In this document: positions 1 to 7,194 of the stretch, piece by piece
Layout: the number at the start of each line of letters is the position of its first letter
How positions within the stretch are numbered: position 1 is the first letter of the stretch
Virus record (IMG/VR): IMGVR_UViG_3300033388_001919
Span: 1-39,005 of that record
Length of the DNA: 39,005 bases
Reading direction: 5' to 3' (one strand)
Origin: a virus
The notes under the pieces: model-generated
Told to the model about the DNA's origin: nothing
Databases searched by the model: none
The model's input: only the letters and a program-made list of their open reading frames with translations
Made by a program: the position numbers and the translations under genes

Positions 1-114
1 CCAAAGCCCTACTGGGTATAAGATAGATATTGCTGTAAATATAGCCCAATCTTCCAGATCATAATCACTCGGTTCAAATGGCATGGGTTTGTAGTTCCTG
101 GTTGATCTAATCAC
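1..114. repeat. Direct terminal repeat, left copy
   Basis: These 114 bases are identical to the last 114 bases of the window. Because a single gene (72 codons, start at 183 on the minus strand) reads across the join in frame, the repeat is best read as the overlap of a circular assembly rather than two separate genomic copies. The unique genome is then 38,891 bp. It could also be a short true terminal redundancy; the sequence alone does not decide. Confidence 0.95.
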
Positions 115-183
115 CAGCAACGCCGTAACCAGCGAAGGCAAAGCCCATAAAATCAATAGATAATCTAATACTGTTTCAATCAT
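1..183 (-). CDS. Small two-helix membrane protein, 5' part (continues at 38891)
   Basis: The ATG at 181-183 overlaps the end of the ninG gene (ninG stop TGA at 176-178), a typical coupled start in this operon. The 61 codons here run off the left edge in frame and continue at 38891 down to a TGA at 38856-38858, giving 72 residues. The protein begins MIETVLDYLLILWALPS, a hydrophobic segment ending near VIRSTR, and has a second hydrophobic stretch around IFTAISILYPVGLW. It is probably an inner-membrane protein; no family recognised. Confidence 0.75.
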   Translation of the reverse strand, partial: MIETVLDYLLILWALPSLVTALLVIRSTRNYKPMPFEPSDYDLEDWAIFTAISILYPVGLW

Positions 184-736
184 TGTTCTTCCTCAGTTGT
201 TTTAATAAATCTTTATAGTGCTGTTTGATCTCTTTTATGTCGTTGACACTTAGATGCTGCGCTTCATGCGGCCCTTCCAGCCATTCCACATTCTTAACGC
301 CTATCCTTTCGATTAGTCTTGGCCTGTATTCTGCAATGTTTCCAGACTTCATCAGGTTGCAGTTTTTGTTGCACTGCAAAAATATGTTCATCGGATGAAA
401 CCTAAGCTCTGGATGGCCTCCGCGAGTCTTAAAATGGCCAGCGCAGTATTGAATATCAGGCTTCATCGTACCGCATGATATACACTCCTTGCCCTTATCC
501 CTTTCTCTGATATACGCATTACACGCTTTCTGCGCGTCATCCAGCCATTGAGCCTTGGTTTTCATCGCCTCCTTACGTTTCCTCGTTTCTTTTCTAAAGT
601 CCTGCTCAGCGCGCTTAGCTTTGGCCTCCCGCTTCTTCTGAGTTAGTTCGTACCCACATTGCGGTGAGCACCACGCCTGAATGCTGTTGAATGGCTCAAA
701 CTCAGTTTTGCAGATACGGCATTTCTTCTTTTTCAT
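176..736 (-). CDS. ninG: NinG/Rap-like recombination protein
   Basis: This 186-residue protein matches the NinG (Rap) family of lambda-type nin regions, whose members act on branched DNA during phage recombination. An N-terminal zinc-binding knuckle is visible as C6-x2-C9 and C23-x3-C27, followed by a very basic coiled stretch at about residues 32-62. A second CxxC at about residues 85-88 is followed by a histidine-rich segment (AGHFKTRGGH) and a CNKNC motif. It lies downstream of ninB, as in lambda-like phages, in the leftward early operon. Length agrees with the family (about 200 residues). Confidence 0.88.
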   Translation of the reverse strand: MKKKKCRICKTEFEPFNSIQAWCSPQCGYELTQKKREAKAKRAEQDFRKETRKRKEAMKTKAQWLDDAQKACNAYIRERDKGKECISCGTMKPDIQYCAGHFKTRGGHPELRFHPMNIFLQCNKNCNLMKSGNIAEYRPRLIERIGVKNVEWLEGPHEAQHLSVNDIKEIKQHYKDLLKQLRKNND

Positions 737-742
737 GCCTAT

Positions 743-970
743 CTATGCCTCTGCAATCCTATCGCGCGCAATCTTAAAATAACCCTCATCAAGCTCTATG
801 CCGATGAAATCACGATTTAGGTTTTTAGCGGCAACTCCAGTGGTACCGCTACCCATTACATAATCAAGAATCAAATCACCTTCATTCGTGTATGTCTTAA
901 TAAGGTACTCCATAAGAGCAAGTGGTTTCTGAGTAGGATGCAGTTTGTTTTTCTGTTTATCGCTCCCTGA
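743..970 (-). pseudogene. C-terminal remnant of a DNA methyltransferase
   Basis: This minus-strand frame is open between a TGA at 971-973 and a TAG at 743-745 and has no start codon at its head. It encodes the C-terminal third of an N6-adenine/N4-cytosine methyltransferase: [14 protein letters not shown], then the SAM-binding motif [12 protein letters not shown], then [14 protein letters not shown]. Motif I normally reads D-P-F/C-x-GSGTTG; here the proline is tyrosine. The catalytic DPPY/NPPY part is absent. The fragment abuts and overlaps the 3' end of ninB, which runs in another frame, so a deletion appears to have removed the end of ninB and the front of the methyltransferase. Confidence 0.85.
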
Positions 971-1371
971 TCAACGTCATTGAGGTAATTTGAAAACTCT
1001 CTAACAGTCATAAGCTTGGTGACATCCATATACTCCATGGCCAGTACTTGCGCTTCGTATGGCAACACATCAAGAACTTTTGTACAGTAATCATTAAAAG
1101 CCTCATCCTCTCGCAGTATCGGAATGCCATTGTGCAGTTTACAAAGGTTGCGCTCATGCTCTTTGCCGTGACCGGTCATGCTGCCAAGGAGGTCATACCA
1201 AAGAAATGAAAGCCTGTTCTGCTTACCGCGGCGCTTCTCTTCGTCCAGGGAAACTTTTACCATGTAAACTTTTTCACTGGTTGCTGTGATCCTTGATATT
1301 GCTTGCATCACGCTGGCCTTGTCACGATCATTTCTGATCATAAAGATTTTTTCTTGTTTCTGCTTAGCCAT
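871..1371 (-). CDS. ninB: NinB-like recombination protein with replaced C-terminus
   Basis: The first about 134 residues resemble NinB (Orf), which works with RecA-type recombination and binds SSB and DNA in lambda. Visible family features are the [18 protein letters not shown] block and the [13 protein letters not shown] block. After DVD the reading frame runs through the neighbouring methyltransferase remnant in a different frame, giving about 33 residues ([16 protein letters not shown]...) that look like out-of-frame sequence. The usual last 15-20 residues are therefore missing. I chose the ATG at 1371 (MAKQKQ); ATG 1377 is also possible. The start overlaps the stop of the 26-codon ORF upstream. 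Confidence 0.75.
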   Translation of the reverse strand: MAKQKQEKIFMIRNDRDKASVMQAISRITATSEKVYMVKVSLDEEKRRGKQNRLSFLWYDLLGSMTGHGKEHERNLCKLHNGIPILREDEAFNDYCTKVLDVLPYEAQVLAMEYMDVTKLMTVREFSNYLNDVDQGAINRKTNCILLRNHLLLWSTLLRHTRMKVI

Positions 1372-1444
1372 TATCATCACCAAATAGGTTTGCAGCGTTT
1401 TTAAGGTGCTGCCAGTCGATGAGGATGAAGGCTTGTTTATCCAT
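1364..1444 (-). CDS. 26-residue peptide coupled to ninB
   Basis: The ATG at 1442-1444 overlaps the TAA of the upstream gene as TAATG, and the stop (TAA at 1364-1366) overlaps the ninB start. The peptide begins MDKQAFILIDWQHLKNAAN. This double overlap with real genes is the main evidence that it is translated. No family recognised. Confidence 0.45.
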   Translation of the reverse strand: MDKQAFILIDWQHLKNAANLFGDDNG

Positions 1445-1680
1445 TATTCTGCGTCGTAATCACAATAAAATGTTTCTGCTTCATGCTTGTCACCAGCTTC
1501 ATCGGTAAAGTGCATCACCTCACCAATATCCATAACCTGCAACTTTCCAACAACATCTATTCGCAGAAGCCCAGTCTCCACATCAATATCATAAACAGGC
1601 CACTCATCGCCACCACAAAAGGTCGCAATAAATGGCTGCGGCAAACTATTGATGTGTTCCAATCTTAATAAATCATTCAT
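1444..1680 (-). CDS. Hypothetical protein (78 aa)
   Basis: An acidic early-operon protein of unknown function. The ATG at 1680 (MNDLLRLEHINS) is preceded by a G-rich ribosome site (GGGGGGGGTGAT), so I prefer it to an in-frame start 18 bases upstream. The stop TAA overlaps the next ATG as TAATG. It ends in an acidic ETFYCDYDAE tail. Confidence 0.7.
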   Translation of the reverse strand: MNDLLRLEHINSLPQPFIATFCGGDEWPVYDIDVETGLLRIDVVGKLQVMDIGEVMHFTDEAGDKHEAETFYCDYDAE

Positions 1681-1698
1681 ATCACCCCCCCCAATCAC

Positions 1699-1926
1699 TT
1701 ACGCTTCATTAAGCGCGTCTTTAAATATCGTCACATCAGGCTCGCTAATGTACTTCTGTGCAAGCTCGATATTGCCCTTATCTAGAGCCTGCTCAATTAG
1801 CTCAAGCCTCAATATTTCGTGATCCATAGACCATGCTCGGCATATATCCAGTCCAGACATTTCCCTTATTTGCTTTAGCTTTTCAGGGGTGTCGCTTTGA
1901 AAAACTAATGTTGTAAATTTGCTCAT
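1699..1926 (-). CDS. Hypothetical protein (75 aa)
   Basis: Starts MSKFTTLVFQSDTPEKLKQ with a ribosome site (AGAGGGT) nine bases upstream. Mostly helical in appearance, with a C-terminal SEPDVTIFKDALNEA. Member of the leftward early operon; no function assigned. Confidence 0.7.
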   Translation of the reverse strand: MSKFTTLVFQSDTPEKLKQIREMSGLDICRAWSMDHEILRLELIEQALDKGNIELAQKYISEPDVTIFKDALNEA

Positions 1927-1932
1927 ATCTTT

Positions 1933-2112
1933 TTACCCTCTAAATCTTACGCGCTTACGACTCGCATACTCGCCACCATACCGCTTCACAGCCCTCTCAA
2001 GCAACGATAGCTTATCAAGTGGCACATACACCATAGCCCCGACTAATCCGAGCTTCTCGCGCCTCTCATCGTTGGCCTTTCTTAGCTGCTTTGCGTGTTG
2101 TTTTTTATTCAT
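1933..2112 (-). CDS. Small basic protein (59 aa)
   Basis: Reads MNKKQHAKQLRKANDERREK and ends in SRKRVRFRG, so it is strongly positive at both ends. It lies snugly between its neighbours: its stop is seven bases from the next ATG, and its start is close to the upstream gene's stop. Basic character suggests nucleic-acid binding, but this is only inference. Confidence 0.65.
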   Translation of the reverse strand: MNKKQHAKQLRKANDERREKLGLVGAMVYVPLDKLSLLERAVKRYGGEYASRKRVRFRG

Positions 2113-2115
2113 GCG

Positions 2116-2493
2116 CTACTCGTCACCAAGACTATAAGATACTTTCGCGTATGCCCGCTTGCTAGAATTTGGCTCAGCTTTTAGCAGGACTTCTTCATGC
2201 TTAACAAAATCAATAAATCTATTGTTATCAAGAAATTCAGAACGCATATCATCATTCCTCTGACTTACAAAATATAAAACTCCGCACCATCCATATGTAG
2301 AAAACAGTCGCGCAAGCTCCGGCAGCTCATCTTCTTTCACTTCCTCGCAATCTGGACTGGCCCACGCCCACGCATCATTCATATTTAATATGAATTTATC
2401 CCATGTTTCAGGATCTTCTTCAAAATCCTCAGCCTCAAAAAACAGACCTGATGCCATTAACATCTTCTTTGCGCCTTCAACACTACTAATCAT
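2116..2493 (-). CDS. Hypothetical acidic protein (125 aa)
   Basis: I chose the ATG at 2493 (MISSVEGAKKML) because AGAGGAA lies seven bases upstream; an in-frame GTG lies six bases earlier. Contains clusters of acidic residues (FEAEDFEEDPETWDKF; PDCEEVKEDELPEL) and a central aromatic/hydrophobic stretch (YGWCGVLYFV). Unknown phage early protein. Confidence 0.7.
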   Translation of the reverse strand: MISSVEGAKKMLMASGLFFEAEDFEEDPETWDKFILNMNDAWAWASPDCEEVKEDELPELARLFSTYGWCGVLYFVSQRNDDMRSEFLDNNRFIDFVKHEEVLLKAEPNSSKRAYAKVSYSLGDE

Positions 2494-2513
2494 ATTCACT
2501 TCCTCTTAACGAG

Positions 2514-2810
2514 CTATACGCTCTGTGTGGGGTTATTCTCTAATATTTTCCCTAGTTTAAGCATGTAAACGACCTCGCCTTCTGGAGCGCCCCATTCAAC
2601 AATGCCTAAACTTCTGCTAATATCTAAAAGCTCAATAGTGAAAGCTGGAGACCCTGCGCTATACCCGTTGCGGAAATGGATAGCGTCATAACTTTTACTG
2701 CTCAGTCGCTTTATCCAATACGGCTTTACTTCTCTGTATTCCTCGGTTTTTTTACCGGAGAGAATCATATCAAACCATTTCTTTTTCAAAGTTAAGTGTA
2801 AAATACGCAT
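2514..2810 (-). CDS. ASCH-domain protein
   Basis: The 98-residue protein has the hallmark of small ASCH (PUA-like) domains: an N-terminal HLTLKKKWFDMILSGKKTEE segment in which the GKKTEEYR motif lines the putative nucleic-acid or nucleotide pocket, followed by YDAIHFRNG and a beta-rich C-terminus. Such domains are thought to bind RNA or modified nucleotides. Start ATG 2810 follows GGGGGAA. Its role in the phage is not known. Confidence 0.75.
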   Translation of the reverse strand: MRILHLTLKKKWFDMILSGKKTEEYREVKPYWIKRLSSKSYDAIHFRNGYSAGSPAFTIELLDISRSLGIVEWGAPEGEVVYMLKLGKILENNPTQSV

Positions 2811-2861
2811 AATAATTCCCCCTAATCGTTATACGAATCTTACCACTTAAACGCGTTTAAT

Positions 2862-3044
2862 TCAAGTGATCACTGCCAAAGGATCATCATCTTTAATCCT
2901 GCTATCGTATAATTTCTCATCAACCTTGTGCCTGTCTACCTTATCGTAGCCTGCCGTGGTTATTTTCTGGCTATCTGCATCAATGCCGTGTTTCTGGCAA
3001 TACATTTCCCAGATAGTTAGATGGGGCTTTTCGCTGGCTTCCAT
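2862..3044 (-). CDS. Hypothetical protein (60 aa)
   Basis: Start ATG 3044 overlaps the upstream stop as TAATG and has AAAGGAG eight bases upstream, inside the previous gene. Sequence MEASEKPHLTIWEMYCQKHG then a charged C-terminal half. No family recognised. Confidence 0.65.
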   Translation of the reverse strand: MEASEKPHLTIWEMYCQKHGIDADSQKITTAGYDKVDRHKVDEKLYDSRIKDDDPLAVIT

Positions 3045-3223
3045 TACTTAGCTCCTTTTATCCGCTTAAGGTTCTTTCGCTGCCTTTTCTCTTCTGCTAA
3101 TTTCAAATGTTCAATATCTTTTTCTGTTAATCTTTTTATTGGCGACTTTCCAGTTACGACATCAATCATATGAGCGTCTGCATAAGATAGAGTAATAGCA
3201 AGCATAGCTTCAGAGCGTTTCAT
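3044..3223 (-). CDS. Hypothetical basic protein (59 aa)
   Basis: Starts MKRSEAMLAITLSYADAHM and ends in a lysine/arginine-rich helix (EEKRQRKNLKRIKGAK). Both its start and its stop overlap neighbouring genes as TAATG, strong evidence for coupled translation. No function assigned. Confidence 0.65.
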   Translation of the reverse strand: MKRSEAMLAITLSYADAHMIDVVTGKSPIKRLTEKDIEHLKLAEEKRQRKNLKRIKGAK

Positions 3224-3561
3224 TATTCAGCATCCATGATAGCTGCAATGCAGGCAATTTCTGCTTCGGCTATGGTTTTACCTATCACACATATAACCTC
3301 AACTCCATGCTCCTTTTCTTTGTCGCTACTAGCAAACCAAGATTCACCTTTTCGTACGGGGCGCGTAGTAATAATAAAATACTCCCTAACAATCTCTCTA
3401 CAGCGAGCATCTGAGAGCGTCCAAAAATCCTCAATTATTGTAGTGCCGTCAACGCCGTTATCGTATTCAAAATACTCATTAACTTGGCCTCGGCTACGCT
3501 CTTGCACGAATACGCCACAGCTTTCAGCTGCCCACTTGTCTAATTCCGCATTAATTTCCAT
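3223..3561 (-). CDS. Phage early protein, possible ABA-sandwich fold (112 aa)
   Basis: Begins MEINAELDKWAAESCGV. The central and C-terminal part (ARCREIVREYFI, then KGESWFASSDKEKEHGVEVI and a final helix IAEAEIACIAAI) resembles small phage proteins with an alternating beta-alpha sandwich and a substrate-independent role. The resemblance is weak and from memory. The ATG at 3561 overlaps the TGA of the 35-codon gene upstream (TGATG). Confidence 0.65.
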   Translation of the reverse strand: MEINAELDKWAAESCGVFVQERSRGQVNEYFEYDNGVDGTTIIEDFWTLSDARCREIVREYFIITTRPVRKGESWFASSDKEKEHGVEVICVIGKTIAEAEIACIAAIMDAE

Positions 3562-3668
3562 CACTTCATCTCCTCAATTATCTCGCCATGACAGGCCGCG
3601 CAGTTAATATCTATCACTACAGGCGGGGCTAGTACCGTCAGGCAAGCTGTTAATATTAAATTAATCAT
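3561..3668 (-). CDS. Tiny hydrophobic protein with CxxCH motif (35 aa)
   Basis: MINLILTACLTVLAPPVV forms a hydrophobic N-terminus that could be a signal or anchor, followed by NCAACHGEII, a CxxCH motif of the kind that attaches haem c or binds metal. Its ATG overlaps the stop of the upstream gene and its TGA overlaps the next ATG, which supports translation. In so short a protein the CxxCH may be chance. Confidence 0.5.
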   Translation of the reverse strand: MINLILTACLTVLAPPVVIDINCAACHGEIIEEMK

Positions 3669-3996
3669 TCTCAGCATCCGCTAATTGCTCAAGACACCAT
3701 TTGATTCTTTCTAGTCGCCATTGGTGAGCGTTATTATTTGAACTTACAGCCATACAAGCCTTAACCGTGAACAGTTTAATATGTTTATCTAGTAACCAGT
3801 CCTCGATAATGTGGGCTTGATTAATTCCATCGATGGTATGCTTGAATGGATCGAGTATGCAGCTTCTATACCCTGACTGACTAGGCCAATCTGGGTCGCA
3901 TACAGACAGTAGCCACACGCCTCCTTCGTATTCTCTGTACACATATCTTCCGGCTTCAACCAATATCTCGGCAGTTTTCTTTGTTATATCCATCAT
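3661..3996 (-). CDS. Hypothetical protein (111 aa)
   Basis: ATG at 3996 (MMDITKKTAEILVEAGRYVY) follows GGAGGGT and overlaps the upstream TAA. The C-terminus (HQWRLERIKWCLEQLADAEND) is a likely amphipathic helix. Rich in W, Y and C. No family recognised. Confidence 0.7.
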   Translation of the reverse strand: MMDITKKTAEILVEAGRYVYREYEGGVWLLSVCDPDWPSQSGYRSCILDPFKHTIDGINQAHIIEDWLLDKHIKLFTVKACMAVSSNNNAHQWRLERIKWCLEQLADAEND

Positions 3997-4244
3997 TAAC
4001 CCTCCACTTCATAATCATTATAAACAGCCACAGCCGTAGCCAGGCACTTAGTCTTGCAGCACTTTTCAACCGGCTCGCCTTCGCCGGATTCGTCGATGTA
4101 ATAAGCAACATACTGCTCATCAATATCGTTGTGCGGGTAATAAGTCAGATTCTTGCACTTCTTTGTTCTGGCTGGAGCGTGACCGGCTATTAGCAGCCCA
4201 TCTCTCATAGTGTTTGATGCGTTTCTTATTGAAATTTTATTCAT
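3996..4244 (-). CDS. Hypothetical protein (82 aa)
   Basis: Starts inside the last codons of the phosphatase gene (ATGAATAAA). Contains a basic stretch APARTKKCKNL, an aromatic core YYPHNDIDEQYVAYYIDE, and a CCKTKC cysteine cluster. Unknown function. Confidence 0.65.
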   Translation of the reverse strand: MNKISIRNASNTMRDGLLIAGHAPARTKKCKNLTYYPHNDIDEQYVAYYIDESGEGEPVEKCCKTKCLATAVAVYNDYEVEG

Positions 4245-4890
4245 CGATTTCTCCTGAAATCTGAATACAGGTTAGATTTCCAGCAAATACTGCGCCGGTA
4301 TCAATAAAATGCACGTTACCTATTTGAACAATATCATCAACTGGCGTATGACCATGAAATGTAGCGCAAACATTCTCAACATCTGCCATCTGTTTATCAG
4401 CAATCCAACACCTCGCCCAAATCATTACCTGCCGATCTCTTTCGCTAGGCGACTTCACATCATCCCAATTCATGCTTGGCGGCTGAGCGTGGCATATTCC
4501 AATATCACCATCTTCATGTTTTATTGTTATTGAAAGCGGCAGCTCTAAAACATGCTGAGCAATATCTTGCAGCTCTTCGTGATTAACGCCGTGATGCCAT
4601 ACGCCTCCATTCATATCCCATAAATCTGTATCAACCCCCTTTACTACGGAATTAATAAATAAATCTTCATGGTTGCCCATTACAGCATGGAACCAAGGCT
4701 CTTTTATTAAGTAAAGGCATTCCAAGCTGTTTGGACCTCTATCGATTAGGTCGCCAACCGAAAAGATGCGGTCAACATTTTTATCAAAAGAAATCTTATC
4801 CAGCGCGGCGTTAAAAAGATCAAAGCAGCCATGTAGATCGCCTATTATAAAATCTCTTCCTTTGGTGTTTTTTTCGTATATTTTATTCAT
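4237..4890 (-). CDS. Serine/threonine phosphatase, NinI/PPP family
   Basis: A 217-residue metallophosphatase matching lambda NinI (221 residues) in length. All PPP motifs are visible: GDLHG at residues 17-21, GDLIDRG at 46-52, GNHE at 72-75, then ICHAQPP and FHGHTP in the C-terminal half. The two-metal centre and catalytic histidine are intact, so it should be an active protein phosphatase in the host cytoplasm. Start ATG 4890 follows AGGGGATGATGAG. Confidence 0.92.
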   Translation of the reverse strand: MNKIYEKNTKGRDFIIGDLHGCFDLFNAALDKISFDKNVDRIFSVGDLIDRGPNSLECLYLIKEPWFHAVMGNHEDLFINSVVKGVDTDLWDMNGGVWHHGVNHEELQDIAQHVLELPLSITIKHEDGDIGICHAQPPSMNWDDVKSPSERDRQVMIWARCWIADKQMADVENVCATFHGHTPVDDIVQIGNVHFIDTGAVFAGNLTCIQISGEIDE

Positions 4891-4914
4891 CTCATCATCC
4901 CCTTATTTATATTT

Positions 4915-5211
4915 TCACGCCACACCTAGCAAAAACATATCTAGGTACGGTTTGATTTTAGAATTTATCTCGCTTTCTATTCTGACAGCAGCCATATCAG
5001 CCCTGACGGATTTATAATCAGCTCTGTTATGCGGCTTATATTTCCTTTTCCTTATCCAGTCGAAACTGGCTTGTTCTGATCGCTTCATCAACTCGCACTT
5101 CCTCCAGTGGTTTGAGAACGTGCTTTTTGCCATACCGATCAGTTCAGCTGCTTCTGCCAGGTTTAAAAACAGCGTCTTTCCTTCGTGTGTAATGTTGATA
5201 TATTTAGACAT
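4915..5211 (-). CDS. Helix-turn-helix protein (98 aa)
   Basis: Residues about 17-38 (LAEAAELIGMAKSTFSNHWRK) form a clear helix-turn-helix, followed by a basic RKRKYKPHNR stretch. The start ATG overlaps the end of the P-like gene (ATGTCTAA). Placed directly after the replication genes, it may regulate the operon or assist replication. Not assigned to a named family. Confidence 0.7.
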   Translation of the reverse strand: MSKYINITHEGKTLFLNLAEAAELIGMAKSTFSNHWRKCELMKRSEQASFDWIRKRKYKPHNRADYKSVRADMAAVRIESEINSKIKPYLDMFLLGVA

Positions 5212-5836
5212 TGGTGTTTCCTGTTATTTTTCCAGCAAGACCATTTGTCATCTTTACCAATTCAGCCGACCGTTTTTTATTCTCATCGGTCAACACTGGC
5301 TTGTCATCCATCTCTAAAGCCAAACGATTTATATTCTCGCTAGGCTTAACCCATCCACGATCTTCGAGCAATTTGTGCTGGCTCACCTTTTCGCGCTCAG
5401 AGGTTTCAAAGCTAACCCCTTGCGCTCTACTGTAAAACCAATCGTTGTCGTCCTCAGCGTTCTTATACGCAGCCAGAAACGTCATTCTTGCCGCTATCAT
5501 GTCTCCGGCATCAATCAACGGGATCGCAGAGCCTAAAGCGGTAGCCATTCTCTGGTTCATCCAGCCAGAGTCTGTTTCGAGTTTTGGAATGTGCGCCCAT
5601 GCTTCGTCACCGCTAACGCCAGCCGATCCAGCTATCAGCTCAATCACGCCAGCAGGAACAGGAGGAAACTTGACCGTTCTGGCGTACAAGGTCATAGCCT
5701 TGCTTATTTCTTCAAGGCTGAAATCAATCATCAGCCCAAACCAGAAATCAAACACTCTGGAATTTGACTCTTTGCCATAGGTCATCATTAAACCGTCGAG
5801 GCGCTTATTAAATTCCTGCCTGTCGTTTTCGTTCAT
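5204..5836 (-). CDS. Replication protein P-like helicase loader candidate
   Basis: A 210-residue protein whose N-terminal half (EFNKRLDGLMMTYGKES... FDFWFGLMIDFSLEEISKAM) resembles phage replication proteins that recruit the host replicative helicase, such as lambda P and similar loaders. It immediately follows the O-like gene, with an ATGA overlap, the order seen in lambda. I use the ATG at 5836 (MNENDRQEF), which follows GGAGAG. The assignment rests on position and weak similarity. Confidence 0.65.
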   Translation of the reverse strand: MNENDRQEFNKRLDGLMMTYGKESNSRVFDFWFGLMIDFSLEEISKAMTLYARTVKFPPVPAGVIELIAGSAGVSGDEAWAHIPKLETDSGWMNQRMATALGSAIPLIDAGDMIAARMTFLAAYKNAEDDNDWFYSRAQGVSFETSEREKVSQHKLLEDRGWVKPSENINRLALEMDDKPVLTDENKKRSAELVKMTNGLAGKITGNTNV

Positions 5837-6543
5837 GTCACGTCTCTCCACGATTCATTTTGCAATGATTTTCTAAATTCTGAATTAGCATCTGATTTAT
5901 TAGTTCCGGTCTTCAATGGAAATAGCCCTGTGTACCCGTTACTCATTGAAAACTCGATTATCTGCTTTTGTTCTGCATGGTTGCCCATTTCGATTATCTG
6001 GTTGATAGCTATTTTCTCACCGCGTGGAGTTAGCTTTTTAATCTTTGCTTCCCTTCGATGCTCAATCCACATAAGCCATGCTTCTTTATTTAATCCATCT
6101 GGATGAACAATAATTATTTCCTGCTGCTTTTTCTTTTTTGCAGGAATAGGTTTTATCTTTTCTTTTTCACTATCACTACCATTATCACTACCATTATCAC
6201 TACCATTATCACTACCATTATCACTACCATTATCACTATCGGCTTTTTTGGGATTGCTTGGGTTGCCAGATAACCCACTGGGTTTATCCTTATTAGGTGG
6301 CCTGCCTCCCTTTAAGCCATTGATTCTATTGCGTTCAACTATAGATTCGTACTTTTTAGCGTCACGTATGAATTGGTTTTTGAAAGGCGAGAATGCTACT
6401 TTTACGATAGGCGATGGCGTAAATTCATCATCAGAATGATACGCCTTCATTGCTCTAAGTAGTTCGCCGCATTGCTCATCAGTGAGGTCATTGATAACGT
6501 CAAGGCTATCGAGGTGCACTATGAATGAAGTTTTATTTTGCAT
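5833..6543 (-). CDS. Replication initiator (O-like) with internal tandem repeats
   Basis: A 236-residue protein. The N-terminal part (FIVHLDSLDVINDLTDEQ... then SPFKNQFIRDAKKYESIVER and NRINGLKGGRPPN) matches the DUF6291-type phage replication domain. A low-complexity linker follows with the tetrapeptide SDNG (or NGSD) repeated five times, then a basic stretch PAKKKKQQ, then a C-terminal domain. The start is the ATG at 6543, after GGTGAT. In lambda-like phages the origin lies inside the initiator gene; the repeats here are a candidate for that. Confidence 0.72.
   Translation of the reverse strand: MQNKTSFIVHLDSLDVINDLTDEQCGELLRAMKAYHSDDEFTPSPIVKVAFSPFKNQFIRDAKKYESIVERNRINGLKGGRPPNKDKPSGLSGNPSNPKKADSDNGSDNGSDNGSDNGSDNGSDSEKEKIKPIPAKKKKQQEIIIVHPDGLNKEAWLMWIEHRREAKIKKLTPRGEKIAINQIIEMGNHAEQKQIIEFSMSNGYTGLFPLKTGTNKSDANSEFRKSLQNESWRDVT
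6171..6238. repeat. Five 12-bp tandem repeats inside the O-like gene (possible origin)
   Basis: The unit TATCACTACCAT (+ strand) occurs five times without a break from 6171 to 6230, followed by a partial sixth unit. It encodes the repeated SDNG peptide on the minus strand. Repeats within the initiator gene are reminiscent of lambda iterons, so this could be the replication origin; alternatively it is only an acidic flexible linker. Confidence 0.9.
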
Positions 6544-6736
6544 TACTATCACCAACCAACTCTAAGAACCATCCCTTGTATTTCTGGAAGTTCTTTTCGT
6601 CAATTACTGATGATGTAACCGTTAGTAGTTCTTGAGGGGTGTCTGGGTATCGACTATTCGCATAATAGAAATCTTGAAAGCATGTATATATTCCACGCTT
6701 ACGGATGCCAAACTGGTCTAATGTTTTTTTATTCAT
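6533..6736 (-). CDS. Hypothetical protein (67 aa)
   Basis: ATG at 6736 (MNKKTLDQFGIRKRG) has AGAGAG upstream. The sequence TPQELLTVTSSVIDEKNFQKYKGW is well-formed globular protein. Its stop precedes the O-like start by a few bases. A structured untranslated segment lies upstream at 6795-6851. Confidence 0.65.
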   Translation of the reverse strand: MNKKTLDQFGIRKRGIYTCFQDFYYANSRYPDTPQELLTVTSSVIDEKNFQKYKGWFLELVGDSNAK

Positions 6737-6794
6737 ATCAACTCTCTTGTCTTGTAGTCCTGTCAATTAATGATATCGGCAACCATGACAAGTT

Positions 6795-6851
6795 GTGGCG
6801 TTCCGGTGGGGATCAATCCAACGTAAGCCGATACGTTCTATCCTACGCCAC
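6795..6851. other. Structured intergenic element, three-stem fold
   Basis: A 7-bp stem (GTGGCGT 6795-6801 with ACGCCAC 6845-6851) closes two internal hairpins: GGAT-CA-ATCC at 6810-6819 and AACGTA-6 nt-TACGTT at 6820-6837. It lies in the 141-bp gap between two early genes. It resembles a tRNA in having a 7-bp outer stem but has no T arm, so it is not a functional tRNA. It may be an RNA processing or attenuation site. Confidence 0.5.
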
Positions 6852-6877
6852 TTAGGAATATTTGCAAGTTCACTTGC

Positions 6878-7192
6878 TTAGCTGGCGCTATCAACCGCAT
6901 GCTCAGCTGGAATAAAGCCGCAAACTTTCTCAACTTCTTCCCAGGTGGATAGCTTTTCTTCGTTGTCGTCTATGCGGCGGAGCTGGTGCTCACTTATGTG
7001 CGACTGGTACCCCCTCTCCTCTCCTGATACCCTGCCAACGCCACGCAATTTTTTATCAATAGCCCACTGGCGAGCACCAAAGGCGCCATTTATCTCTCCA
7101 ATAAATTCGCCAACAGTAACTATAATGCCGTCATTGCCAGCGATGCTATTAACAATAACAGCCCTACATCCAGCCTCAATTGGTTTGCTCAT
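6878..7192 (-). CDS. Conserved phage hypothetical protein (104 aa)
   Basis: MSKPIEAGCRAVIVNS followed by NDGIIVTVGEFIG looks like a small beta-barrel domain often seen in phage early regions. RBS GGAG ten bases before the ATG at 7192. Function unknown. Confidence 0.7.
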   Translation of the reverse strand: MSKPIEAGCRAVIVNSIAGNDGIIVTVGEFIGEINGAFGARQWAIDKKLRGVGRVSGEERGYQSHISEHQLRRIDDNEEKLSTWEEVEKVCGFIPAEHAVDSAS

Positions 7193-7194
7193 AT

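Noticed and set aside
6795-6851. A tRNA gene
   Set aside because: The outer stem is 7 bp, but there is no T arm, the length is only 57 bases and the anticodon-like loop has six or eight bases.
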